DNA of 6,427 bases from contig JAJYTK010000061.1 in the NCBI GenBank assembly GCA_021793095.1, positions 1 through 6,427 of the forward strand, read 5' to 3'. This DNA is from Pseudomonadota bacterium (GTDB lineage: Bacteria > Pseudomonadota > Gammaproteobacteria > Burkholderiales > Burkholderiaceae_B). The stretch's first letter is position 1; the number at the start of each line of letters is the position of its first letter. The position numbers and the translations under genes are program-made. Of this stretch, positions 1 through 6,427 are shown in pieces. Under the pieces are notes generated by a model. The model was not told the origin of the DNA, made no database searches, and saw nothing but the letters and a program-made list of their open reading frames with translations.

Positions 1-677
1 TGAGTTTGGGTGATGGTCACCAAACCATCAACATTGCCTGTTGAAATGAGATTACCGACATCGAGTTGCTTAAACCCCAATTTGCCGGTGATAGGGGCCA
101 AAATTTTAGTGTATTTCAGTTGTAATTCGGCCTCTTGAATGGCGGCCTGGGCGCTTTGTACCGTCCCCTCGAGTTGAGCAACCAGTGCCTCTTGGGACTC
201 AAGGGTTTGCTTTGCCAGAGAATCCTGCTCATACAGCGTGCGGAATCGATGTAAATCTGTTTTAGCAATATCCAGTTGTGCCTGGCTCTGCTTGTATTGG
301 CCCTTGGACTGATCGAGGCGGAGCTCGTAGGGCTCGGGGTCAACCTGAGCCAAGACATCACCTGCCTCTACAAATTGGCCATCCTCGAAATAAATTTCGA
401 GCAATTCACCCTCGACCCGGCTACGTACGGTCACGATGTTAAAAGCCTCAACAGTACCGATGGCACGTAGGCGTTCTTGGAGTTCACCCTCGGTGACTTT
501 TGCGGTGCGCACGGGCACCTTTGGAACCATAAAGGCGGCGGGATCAGTGCCCTGTTTATCGGCGCCTCGCTCGAGCCAAAAATACCAAGCACCGGCACCA
601 ATCAGTACAATCAGTACAAACGCAATCAACCAGCCGCGACGTTTTGCAGATTTTTCTTGAGGCTGTGAATCCGCCAT
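1..677 (-). CDS. mdtA: MdtA-like RND efflux periplasmic adaptor subunit (partial, C-terminus outside window)
   Basis: This is the membrane fusion (adaptor) subunit of a tripartite RND efflux pump; it bridges the inner-membrane transporter and the outer-membrane channel in the periplasm. The frame is open from an ATG at 677 to the left edge (225 complete codons). Residues 1-14 are polar and basic, 15-34 form one hydrophobic segment (signal anchor) with no lipobox cysteine. Residues about 55-120 form the first lipoyl/barrel half (GTVEAF, SRVEGELLEIYFEDGQFVEAGD, VDPEPY). Residues about 121-190 are the alpha-helical hairpin. From about 193 the second lipoyl half starts (APITGKLGFKQLDVGN), ending in GLVTITQT, a close match in pattern to E. 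coli MdtA. The C-terminal barrel and membrane-proximal domains, and any transporter gene, lie beyond the edge. The start is supported by GGAG nine bases upstream. A separate promoter is likely, so it need not belong to the zapD operon. The family call is firm; the specific substrate and the exact ortholog are not. Confidence 0.9.
   Translation of the reverse strand, partial: MADSQPQEKSAKRRGWLIAFVLIVLIGAGAWYFWLERGADKQGTDPAAFMVPKVPVRTAKVTEGELQERLRAIGTVEAFNIVTVRSRVEGELLEIYFEDGQFVEAGDVLAQVDPEPYELRLDQSKGQYKQSQAQLDIAKTDLHRFRTLYEQDSLAKQTLESQEALVAQLEGTVQSAQAAIQEAELQLKYTKILAPITGKLGFKQLDVGNLISTGNVDGLVTITQT
600..617. repeat. Two tandem copies of a 9-base unit inside the adaptor's membrane anchor
   Basis: AATCAGTAC occurs twice head to tail (600-608 and 609-617). 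On the coding strand it encodes VLI twice within the hydrophobic anchor (about residues 21-26). The repeat is in frame and harmless. It may have arisen by slippage. Confidence 0.6.
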
Positions 678-721
678 GCAATTGTTCTCCAGAGAGCAAA
701 ATAAACTAAAGTCTGGGCTCT

Positions 722-727
722 ATTATA
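722..727 (-). promoter_or_regulatory. Probable sigma-70 -10 box for the efflux adaptor gene
   Basis: On the minus strand the 85-base gap between zapD and the adaptor gene contains a perfect TATAAT preceded by ACG. A start site near 715 would give a leader of about 38 bases ending in the GGAG site. No good -35 hexamer stands 16-18 bases upstream (TGCTTT at the 17-base position), so the promoter may be weak or depend on an activator. This is inferred from sequence only. Confidence 0.45.
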
Positions 728-762
728 CGTAGCGATAACTGAACAAAGCATGAATTGTTGGA

Positions 763-1518
763 TTAGCCAATACTACAACAGGCCAACTGAAAGGGAATGT
801 CTTGCTTGATCATTTGCGGCTTGCCTTGACCATTTTGTCTGGCAAATCTCACCCAGATCACGTATTTATTAGCACTCATCTCAGGGAAGGCCTGCAGATG
901 CTTGGGTACCCAGACCCGCAGTAATTGAAAACTCTTCCCCCCGAGCATCTCTTGGTAAGCCCCCTCGCTGGCCGTGCACTCAACAGCATTGGCCGCCCCC
1001 CGCAACATGTGCAATAACAGGGCAATTGCCTGCTGTACCGGCACTAAGGAGCTCATCCACTGCTGTATATCTGCCCGACGCTCTTCGGCGGGCTTGTTTT
1101 GCCAACAATAATAAGAGGGCACATCGATCTGCGCAAAACAACCCGGCACGGTCAAACGTCCGCGCAAGCTCTGTAGCCAGTCATTGTCACGCAACTCCTC
1201 GGCAATACGGCCTTGTTCTGCCAAAGGCTCAGCCACCTGCTGCAAGTTTTGGAACATGGCATCCAATGCCTCGGTAGAAACGCCAGGGTGCTCACGCAAT
1301 GCCTGCATGGCCACGCGTTGGCGTTCAATATCCTGTAACACCATGCCACGCAAATCAACCCTATCGGTGAGCTCCAGCAGATCAAAAAGGGTGGTCACCG
1401 CAACTTGATGCTGCAAGGCCTCGCCGCCTTGGGCAAAAAATGACAGGCGCTCGAATAAATGTTCTACCCTTAAAAAAATTCGTACTCGCTCGTTGCAAGG
1501 ATATTCGTAAAGTATCAC
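763..1518 (-). CDS. zapD: Cell division protein ZapD (FtsZ-ring-associated, DUF1342 family)
   Basis: ZapD is a cytoplasmic protein that binds the C-terminal tail of FtsZ and bundles FtsZ filaments, helping to hold the Z-ring together. The 251-residue product is close to the 247 residues of E. coli ZapD (YacF) and keeps its landmarks: the N-terminal YEYPCNERVRIFLRVEHLF (E. coli FEHPLNEKMRTWLRIEFL), a helical region with LFDLLELTDR, then LRGRLTVPGCFAQIDVPSYYCW near residues 118-140, WMSSLVPVQQAIALLLHMLR, and the C-terminal FQLACC. The start is a GTG at 1518: it is the only usual start between the upstream stop (1531-1533) and the conserved N-terminus, and AAGG lies ten bases upstream. It follows coaE after 77 bases, so the two are probably co-transcribed. 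The yacG gene that often follows zapD is not next to it here. The identification is firm. Confidence 0.95.
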   Translation of the reverse strand: MILYEYPCNERVRIFLRVEHLFERLSFFAQGGEALQHQVAVTTLFDLLELTDRVDLRGMVLQDIERQRVAMQALREHPGVSTEALDAMFQNLQQVAEPLAEQGRIAEELRDNDWLQSLRGRLTVPGCFAQIDVPSYYCWQNKPAEERRADIQQWMSSLVPVQQAIALLLHMLRGAANAVECTASEGAYQEMLGGKSFQLLRVWVPKHLQAFPEMSANKYVIWVRFARQNGQGKPQMIKQDIPFQLACCSIG

Positions 1519-1595
1519 GCAATTAAAACCTTAAATGATGCGATCGCGAACTGGGCTCCCAGCACAAAAATCAAAAATTAAAATACTCACCATCT

Positions 1596-2222
1596 CTATA
1601 CCGAAGCGCGCTTGAACGATTGCTGACTGCGGGCACACCACAGTTGATGGAGTTGCTGGACTTGTTCTTCTAGGGTTTGCAAATCAGTTTGCCCGCCATT
1701 ATCAATCACCTGATCAGCAACCTGCAAGCGTTCATTACGGGTGGCTTGGGCACGCATAATTTGCTGAACCTGTTCTACCGTCAAACCGCTACGGCGTTGA
1801 ACGCGCTGAATCTGGGTTGGCTCATCGCAATCGACGACACAAATTTCATCAAAATAATCCACCCATCGCCCAGACTCAACGAGCAATGGGATCACGATCA
1901 CCACATAACGACCCTGAGCGGCCTCAGCCTGGGCCAAAGTCTGGGTCCGTATTAAAGGATGCAAAATGGCCTCTAACTGATGGCGCGCGTCCGGGTTTTG
2001 AAATACTAATGCGCGCATCTGCGCCCGATCGAGGGCGCCCTCGGCATCAATGACTGTGGGCCCAAAAGCCTGCTCGATATGAAGTATGGCCTGCCCACCT
2101 GAAGCGGTGAGCTGATGAGAGACGTCATCGGTATCAATCACGGTTGCCCCCCACTGGGCCAACCAGCGAGCCACCATCGACTTGCCGGAACCAATACCCC
2201 CCGTAAGACCAATTTTCAGCAT
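1596..2222 (-). CDS. coaE: Dephospho-CoA kinase
   Basis: CoaE carries out the last step of coenzyme A synthesis, ATP-dependent phosphorylation of the ribose 3'-hydroxyl of dephospho-CoA, in the cytoplasm. The 208-residue protein has the full family pattern: P-loop GGIGSGKS at residues 8-15, VIDTDD at 28-33 with the acidic residues of the active site, HPLI at 88-91, IPLLVES at 111-117 in the CoA-binding region, and the LID/adenine-binding end QIMRAQATRNERLQVADQVIDNGG at about 154-177. Length matches E. coli CoaE (206). It starts only 16 bases after the prepilin peptidase stop, which indicates an operon. There is no clear Shine-Dalgarno sequence before its ATG, so translation may be coupled to the upstream gene. 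Nothing is missing, and it should be active. Confidence 0.97.
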   Translation of the reverse strand: MLKIGLTGGIGSGKSMVARWLAQWGATVIDTDDVSHQLTASGGQAILHIEQAFGPTVIDAEGALDRAQMRALVFQNPDARHQLEAILHPLIRTQTLAQAEAAQGRYVVIVIPLLVESGRWVDYFDEICVVDCDEPTQIQRVQRRSGLTVEQVQQIMRAQATRNERLQVADQVIDNGGQTDLQTLEEQVQQLHQLWCARSQQSFKRASV

Positions 2223-2238
2223 CGTCTGAATTGTCTGT

Positions 2239-3000
2239 TTAAATCACAAGAAAATAACCATACTGTACCGCAGGATGTACCCACTTTACGACCCACCATC
2301 CCAAGATCAAATGAGGACCTAAGGCGGTATGGCCGCGCGGCAAAAAACGTCGTTGTTGCCAGCTATGGTACGCCCAACAAAAAGCGGCCGTGTAAATCCA
2401 CATTAACACAACTTTATCCCCAGGGAGCCAAAAAAATGCCGCCCATAGAAATTTTATATCGCCCGCCCCTAGCCATTGAAAAAAACAACCCCTAGATGAT
2501 TTGACAGCCCACCGCTCGATGCCTTCACGAATCCCCCACACCGCCGCCAAAAAACAGCACCACGCCACGCCTGCCAACAAAACAGACCAACGTCCTGTGC
2601 TTACACTATAAAGTGCGCCCAATGCAGCCCACATCAGCAGCAAAGGATCTGGCAACAAAAACACCTGAACATCAATACGCGCTAATGCGATCAATAGCGC
2701 AGGCACCGCAATGGCACACAACCAGCCCATCCACCATCCCGAATTCTGTACACTAAGATCCCCGAATAACCCCCCTAATAAACTCACCACTGTAACTACA
2801 CTGAGCCCCCACCACGCTAAGGCCGCGCAACGCTCAGCAGCGCCCCGCCATACCCAGGCATGCCACAGGGTGGTCATCGTCGGCGGCCAGTCGGCACGGA
2901 TCAAAGCAGCATAACAAGCACTGCAGCGCCATGACTGCTGCACAGACCACACCACGCAAATACTTGAAAGTACTACCCACCAAAATTTCTTAACCCCCAT
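2239..3000 (-). CDS. pilD: Atypical PilD-like type IV prepilin peptidase (A24 aspartic protease)
   Basis: PilD-type enzymes are inner-membrane aspartic proteases that cut the leader from type IV prepilins and pseudopilins. In the classic form they also N-methylate the new N-terminus. The 253-residue protein keeps both catalytic aspartates: D110 in RIDVQVFLLPD, and D181 in GAGDIK (GxGD motif). It also keeps the late ALGPHL motif at 226-231, matching PFGPYL in P. aeruginosa PilD, which is about 290 residues. Hydrophobic segments lie near 6-18, 62-80, 92-107, 120-133, 139-156, 184-208 and 231-240. It lacks the usual first 90 residues or so with the first CxxC pair. One pair (C26, C29; CSACYAALI) resembles the second pair of the canonical domain, followed by an altered loop. 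It is extremely tryptophan-rich (27 of 253). The ATG at 3000 has a GGGGGA ribosome site six bases upstream and no usual start lies further upstream. Position before coaE-zapD fits pilD, but no pilB or pilC is adjacent. Protease activity is likely; methylation is doubtful. Confidence 0.85.
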   Translation of the reverse strand: MGVKKFWWVVLSSICVVWSVQQSWRCSACYAALIRADWPPTMTTLWHAWVWRGAAERCAALAWWGLSVVTVVSLLGGLFGDLSVQNSGWWMGWLCAIAVPALLIALARIDVQVFLLPDPLLLMWAALGALYSVSTGRWSVLLAGVAWCCFLAAVWGIREGIERWAVKSSRGCFFQWLGAGDIKFLWAAFFWLPGDKVVLMWIYTAAFCWAYHSWQQRRFLPRGHTALGPHLILGWWVVKWVHPAVQYGYFLVI

Positions 3001-3001
3001 T

Positions 3002-3020
3002 GCCCATCCCCCTATTGGGC
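3002..3020 (-). promoter_or_regulatory. Small hairpin presenting the prepilin peptidase ribosome binding site in its loop
   Basis: On the minus strand GCCCA and TGGGC form a 5-bp stem around a 9-base loop that contains the AGGGGGA Shine-Dalgarno sequence, with the ATG one base past the stem. The stem is short and may be chance. If real, the loop would leave the ribosome site exposed. Confidence 0.25.
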
Positions 3021-3088
3021 CTTAAAACACAGTGCCCCGTGCAATGAACAAGTACACAAGTAAACCTGCTATTCCGTACACACTTGCG

Positions 3089-3094
3089 TATAAT
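3089..3094 (+). promoter_or_regulatory. Probable -10 box for the NlpE-like lipoprotein gene
   Basis: A perfect TATAAT, preceded by TTGCG, lies 35 bases before the lipoprotein ATG and would start a leader of roughly 29 bases. No recognisable -35 hexamer stands 16-18 bases upstream. The heptamer GTACACA occurs twice nearby (3052-3058 and 3076-3082), the second copy inside the spacer. No equally good promoter for the divergent prepilin peptidase operon was found in this gap. Confidence 0.45.
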
Positions 3095-3129
3095 TTGAGG
3101 CTCAGCCCACGCTTTAATCGTAGATACCC

Positions 3130-3825
3130 ATGATGAAAACCACTAAAAGAATCGCCTTTGTTTTATGCGCCTTGCTGGGTCTGGCCAGCTGCGCCCAATC
3201 GCCCAACCAAAGTAGCCATGAGCCCCAACCACGGGCGCGTAGCTACAGCGATGCCATGGATCATGTTCGGGGTCGAGGCAGTGTGCACGCCCCCTCACAA
3301 ATCCAAATAGGCAGTAACGATCTCGATGGCCAAGCGCAGCAATCCCAAAAATCCCAAGACCAAGAGATCATCGAATCACGCGAGGTACGCGAATTATTAG
3401 AGCCTCGCACCTTTTTAGGTACGATTCCTTGCCCTCCAGGTGATCCCAGCTGCCAGCCGCTGCGCGTCAGTGTGACCTTTGCCCCCGCGGGCATGTGGCG
3501 ATTACAGGCCCAAAATGCAGCCGATAACGCCAGCACGGAGCATTATGCCCAAGGCTGTTGGTATCGCACCGGTGCCGAGCCCACACGCATCGCCCTCATT
3601 TCAATGCAGGACACCGTGGTTGGTGATTTCACTTTTAAAAATGACCGTCAGCTCAAGGTCAATCGTTTTAACCAATACCAGCCCGTACTTGAGACTAGCC
3701 TGACCCGCCAACGTGATATTGATCCTATTGAAGCCTTAGACGATGAGGCCGCCCCTGAATGCCGTGGCATCGATGAGGCGGAGCTTCAAGAAATGGAAGA
3801 GGAACTCATCATCCCTGAACACTAA
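3130..3825 (+). CDS. NlpE-like outer-membrane lipoprotein
   Basis: This is a predicted lipoprotein with a domain like the N-terminal half of NlpE, the E. coli lipoprotein that senses surface contact and lipoprotein trafficking faults and signals to the Cpx pathway. The signal peptide is MMKTTKR plus a hydrophobic core, then lipobox LASC with C21 as the lipidated residue; A22 follows rather than aspartate, so sorting to the outer membrane is expected. Residues 22-90 are a polar, Q- and S-rich linker. Residues about 95-194 match the NlpE pattern: FLGTIPC, a VSVTFAPAGMWRL strand pair, GCWYRTG, LKVNRFNQYQPV and a closing TSLTR. NlpE normally has a CxxC near the first of these; here it is C101-x6-C108. 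The tail from 200 is acidic (13 D/E in 32). No clear Shine-Dalgarno sequence precedes the paired ATGs at 3130 and 3133. Its stop overlaps that of the convergent regulator. The lipoprotein call is firm, the NlpE domain is likely, and the role is unknown. Confidence 0.82.
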   Translation: MMKTTKRIAFVLCALLGLASCAQSPNQSSHEPQPRARSYSDAMDHVRGRGSVHAPSQIQIGSNDLDGQAQQSQKSQDQEIIESREVRELLEPRTFLGTIPCPPGDPSCQPLRVSVTFAPAGMWRLQAQNAADNASTEHYAQGCWYRTGAEPTRIALISMQDTVVGDFTFKNDRQLKVNRFNQYQPVLETSLTRQRDIDPIEALDDEAAPECRGIDEAELQEMEEELIIPEH

Positions 3826-4268
3826 GCAGATTTTCGACGGTAACGCCGCAATATGATCGGCGTATCGTCAACATCGTCGGCATCATTAACAGACTCCATA
3901 GCCACCGCCGATGTGCTTTGATAGGGCGTGCCGTCTGCTGGCTCAAAATGCAGCACACCAAGCCGAGATTGTGGGCCTCTTTGCGCGACCTGTAACCTCT
4001 GAATATATCTTTTCAGATGATAGGACTTAGCGCCCTTTACTAATGCTGCGAGCTGCACACTATTTCTTGCGCCCATTTTCTTTAGAGCACGTGCGCGTTG
4101 TGCCTCCACGGTGTTGACAGTCACCTGCTGCGCATCCGCTATGGTGGCAGCATCATGTCCCAGAAATACTTGGTTCATCACCTCGCGCTCGCGTTCAGAC
4201 AAGGTACTCATCAATAATGCAACCGCAGCGACATGGTGCTGTTGAGAATTCATATTAAAATCTTTCAC
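3822..4268 (-). CDS. Small LuxR-type helix-turn-helix transcriptional regulator
   Basis: This 148-residue protein carries a LuxR/GerE-type DNA-binding domain at residues about 22-78: LSEREREVM (usual LTxREREVL), G37, the IADAQQVTVNTVEAQ helix-turn-helix and ALKKMGARNSVQLAALV, which matches the KLGvrsR.eLv end of the family. Only 22 residues precede the domain, so there is no receiver or autoinducer-binding domain. Residues 80-148 form an unusual tail: basic (YHLKRYIQRLQ), then NDADDVDD, then RRYRRKSA. The start is a GTG at 4268, chosen because AAAGGAGG sits six bases before it; the ATG at codon 6 would be too far from that site. It is convergent with the NlpE-like gene, with overlapping stop codons (CTAA at 3822-3825). 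It is probably its own transcription unit. Target genes and signal are unknown; a solo HTH of this kind may depend on a partner or on its tail. Confidence 0.82.
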   Translation of the reverse strand: MKDFNMNSQQHHVAAVALLMSTLSEREREVMNQVFLGHDAATIADAQQVTVNTVEAQRARALKKMGARNSVQLAALVKGAKSYHLKRYIQRLQVAQRGPQSRLGVLHFEPADGTPYQSTSAVAMESVNDADDVDDTPIILRRYRRKSA

Positions 4269-4274
4269 AAAACT

Positions 4275-4282
4275 CCTCCTTT
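4275..4282 (-). promoter_or_regulatory. Near-perfect ribosome binding site fixing the GTG start of the LuxR-type gene
   Basis: On the minus strand AAAGGAGG lies six bases (AGTTTT) before the GTG at 4268. It is the strongest Shine-Dalgarno sequence in the window and decides for the GTG over the ATG 15 bases later. It suggests the regulator is well translated once transcribed. Confidence 0.8.
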
Positions 4283-4372
4283 AATGAAATCAGACTGAAA
4301 TATGAATTACAAACAGTTTATTTATGTTTCATTTTAACCAATTATCCCTGTTTATGGGAGCCCAAACGAAAG

Positions 4373-4405
4373 AAAGCCCTAGATCATAAGATCCAGGGCT
4401 TTTTT
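4373..4405 (-). terminator. Rho-independent terminator after panC, probably bidirectional
   Basis: The arms 4373-4385 and 4390-4402 pair over 13 positions with one mismatch (AAAGCCCT and AGGGCTTT with GATC next to an ATAA loop on the plus strand). Read on the minus strand it lies about 65 bases after the panC stop, with an A-tract before the stem and a CTTTCTTTCG tail after it, so it should end the DUF3460-scpA-panC transcript. Read on the plus strand the T-tract (4400-4405) is better, yet no plus-strand gene lies just upstream. Confidence 0.85.
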
Positions 4406-4466
4406 ATCCATTCTTTTTTTAAAAAGTTTAGATCATTTCACTAACCGCCAAATCAGCTGGCATGAG

Positions 4467-6188
<1,722 letters not shown>

Positions 6189-6192
<4 letters not shown>

Positions 6193-6218
6193 GAGGACAG
6201 CAGCTGCCCCTTGAGCAT
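6189..6218 (-). other. Possible nine-codon leader ORF overlapping the scpA start
   Basis: On the minus strand an ATG at 6218 opens a frame of nine codons (MLKGQLLSS) whose TGA overlaps the scpA ATG as ATGA. Since scpA has no well-spaced ribosome site, this could give translational coupling. No good Shine-Dalgarno sequence precedes the small ORF itself, so it may be chance. Confidence 0.2.
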
Positions 6219-6243
6219 CGGTGCAGCCGCCCTAAAACAGCAA

Positions 6244-6427
6244 TCAGTCGTTTTGATAGTAGACATAAGGCTGTTGGGGCACCTTGGCCTCTTTGAAGCC
6301 CTCTTGGAGCTCGGGATCGATGTATTTATCCCAAAGTCGGGCGCGTCCTTCGCGCTGACGCTGTTCAGTGTCAGGATGTTGCTTTTTGTAGTTTTTCAAA
6401 AACTCGGTAATTTCGGATTCGTAGCCT
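6244..6427 (-). CDS. DUF3460 family protein (partial, N-terminus outside window)
   Basis: The frame is open from the right edge to a TGA at 6246-6244, giving 60 visible residues. It begins GYESEITEFLKNYKK and contains QRQREGRARLWDK and the ending VPQQPYVYYQND. These match my recollection of DUF3460, a short (about 60-70 residues), uncharacterised cytoplasmic family found mainly in Burkholderiales and usually placed before scpA, so only a few N-terminal residues should be missing. The sequence is highly charged, with no signal peptide or membrane segment in the visible part. No function is known. Its conserved place before scpA-panC suggests co-transcription; the gap to scpA is 51 bases. Confidence 0.85.
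   Translation of the reverse strand, partial: GYESEITEFLKNYKKQHPDTEQRQREGRARLWDKYIDPELQEGFKEAKVPQQPYVYYQND

Noticed and set aside
1540..1547. GCGATCGC palindrome
   Set aside because: Single occurrence of a common 8-base palindrome with no partner; no reason to treat it as an operator.
1551..1562. CTGGG/CCCAG inverted repeat between coaE and zapD as a terminator
   Set aside because: The loop is only two bases and there is no T-tract; it cannot form a stable terminator hairpin.
1531..1593. Minus-strand 20-codon ORF between coaE and zapD
   Set aside because: No ribosome binding site, low-complexity hydrophobic start, and a length easily reached by chance in an AT-rich gap.
2115..2495. Plus-strand open frame of 126 codons
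   Set aside because: It lies opposite the coaE 5' end and the prepilin peptidase 3' end, both clearly coding, and its protein looks like random composition with no recognisable domain.
4345..4359. TCCC/GGGA inverted repeat upstream of the LuxR-type gene
   Set aside because: A four-base stem with a seven-base loop is too weak to claim as an operator or attenuator.

Overview
The window reads as ordinary chromosomal DNA of a betaproteobacterium, most likely of the order Burkholderiales. This rests on three things. The block DUF3460 - scpA - panC is a gene order I associate with that order. The PanC variants ([16 protein letters not shown]) resemble betaproteobacterial PanC. The block prepilin peptidase - coaE - zapD is a classic beta/gammaproteobacterial arrangement. 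Base composition looks close to 50% GC by eye, which is low for Burkholderiales and would suit a lower-GC Alcaligenaceae-like member; that placement is inference.

Layout from right to left. All genes but one are on the minus strand. The right third carries the 3' end of a DUF3460 gene (6427-6244, cut by the window edge), then scpA (chromosome-segregation kleisin) and panC (pantothenate synthetase), closely spaced and probably co-transcribed. A strong hairpin terminator follows at about 4373-4405. Next comes a small solo LuxR-type helix-turn-helix regulator with a near-perfect ribosome binding site and a GTG start. Its stop codon overlaps that of the only plus-strand gene, an NlpE-like outer-membrane lipoprotein at 3130-3825. 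The lipoprotein gene diverges from the left block across a 129-base intergenic promoter region. The left block, read leftwards, is an atypical PilD-like prepilin peptidase, coaE (last step of coenzyme A synthesis), zapD (FtsZ-ring stabiliser), and then, behind its own probable promoter, the 5' two-thirds or so of an MdtA-like RND efflux adaptor that runs off the left edge.

Functionally the window joins two coenzyme A steps (panC early, coaE last), two cell-cycle genes (scpA for segregation, zapD for division), envelope genes (NlpE-like lipoprotein, prepilin peptidase, efflux adaptor) and one unassigned regulator. I see no mobile element, CRISPR array, tRNA or rRNA, and no gene-free stretch over 300 bases. 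I found no convincing new multi-gene system. The points worth checking are the shortened, tryptophan-rich prepilin peptidase, the lipoprotein's altered cysteine motif and acidic tail, the small LuxR-type protein with an unusual C-terminal extension, and the plus-strand terminator that has no plus-strand gene before it.
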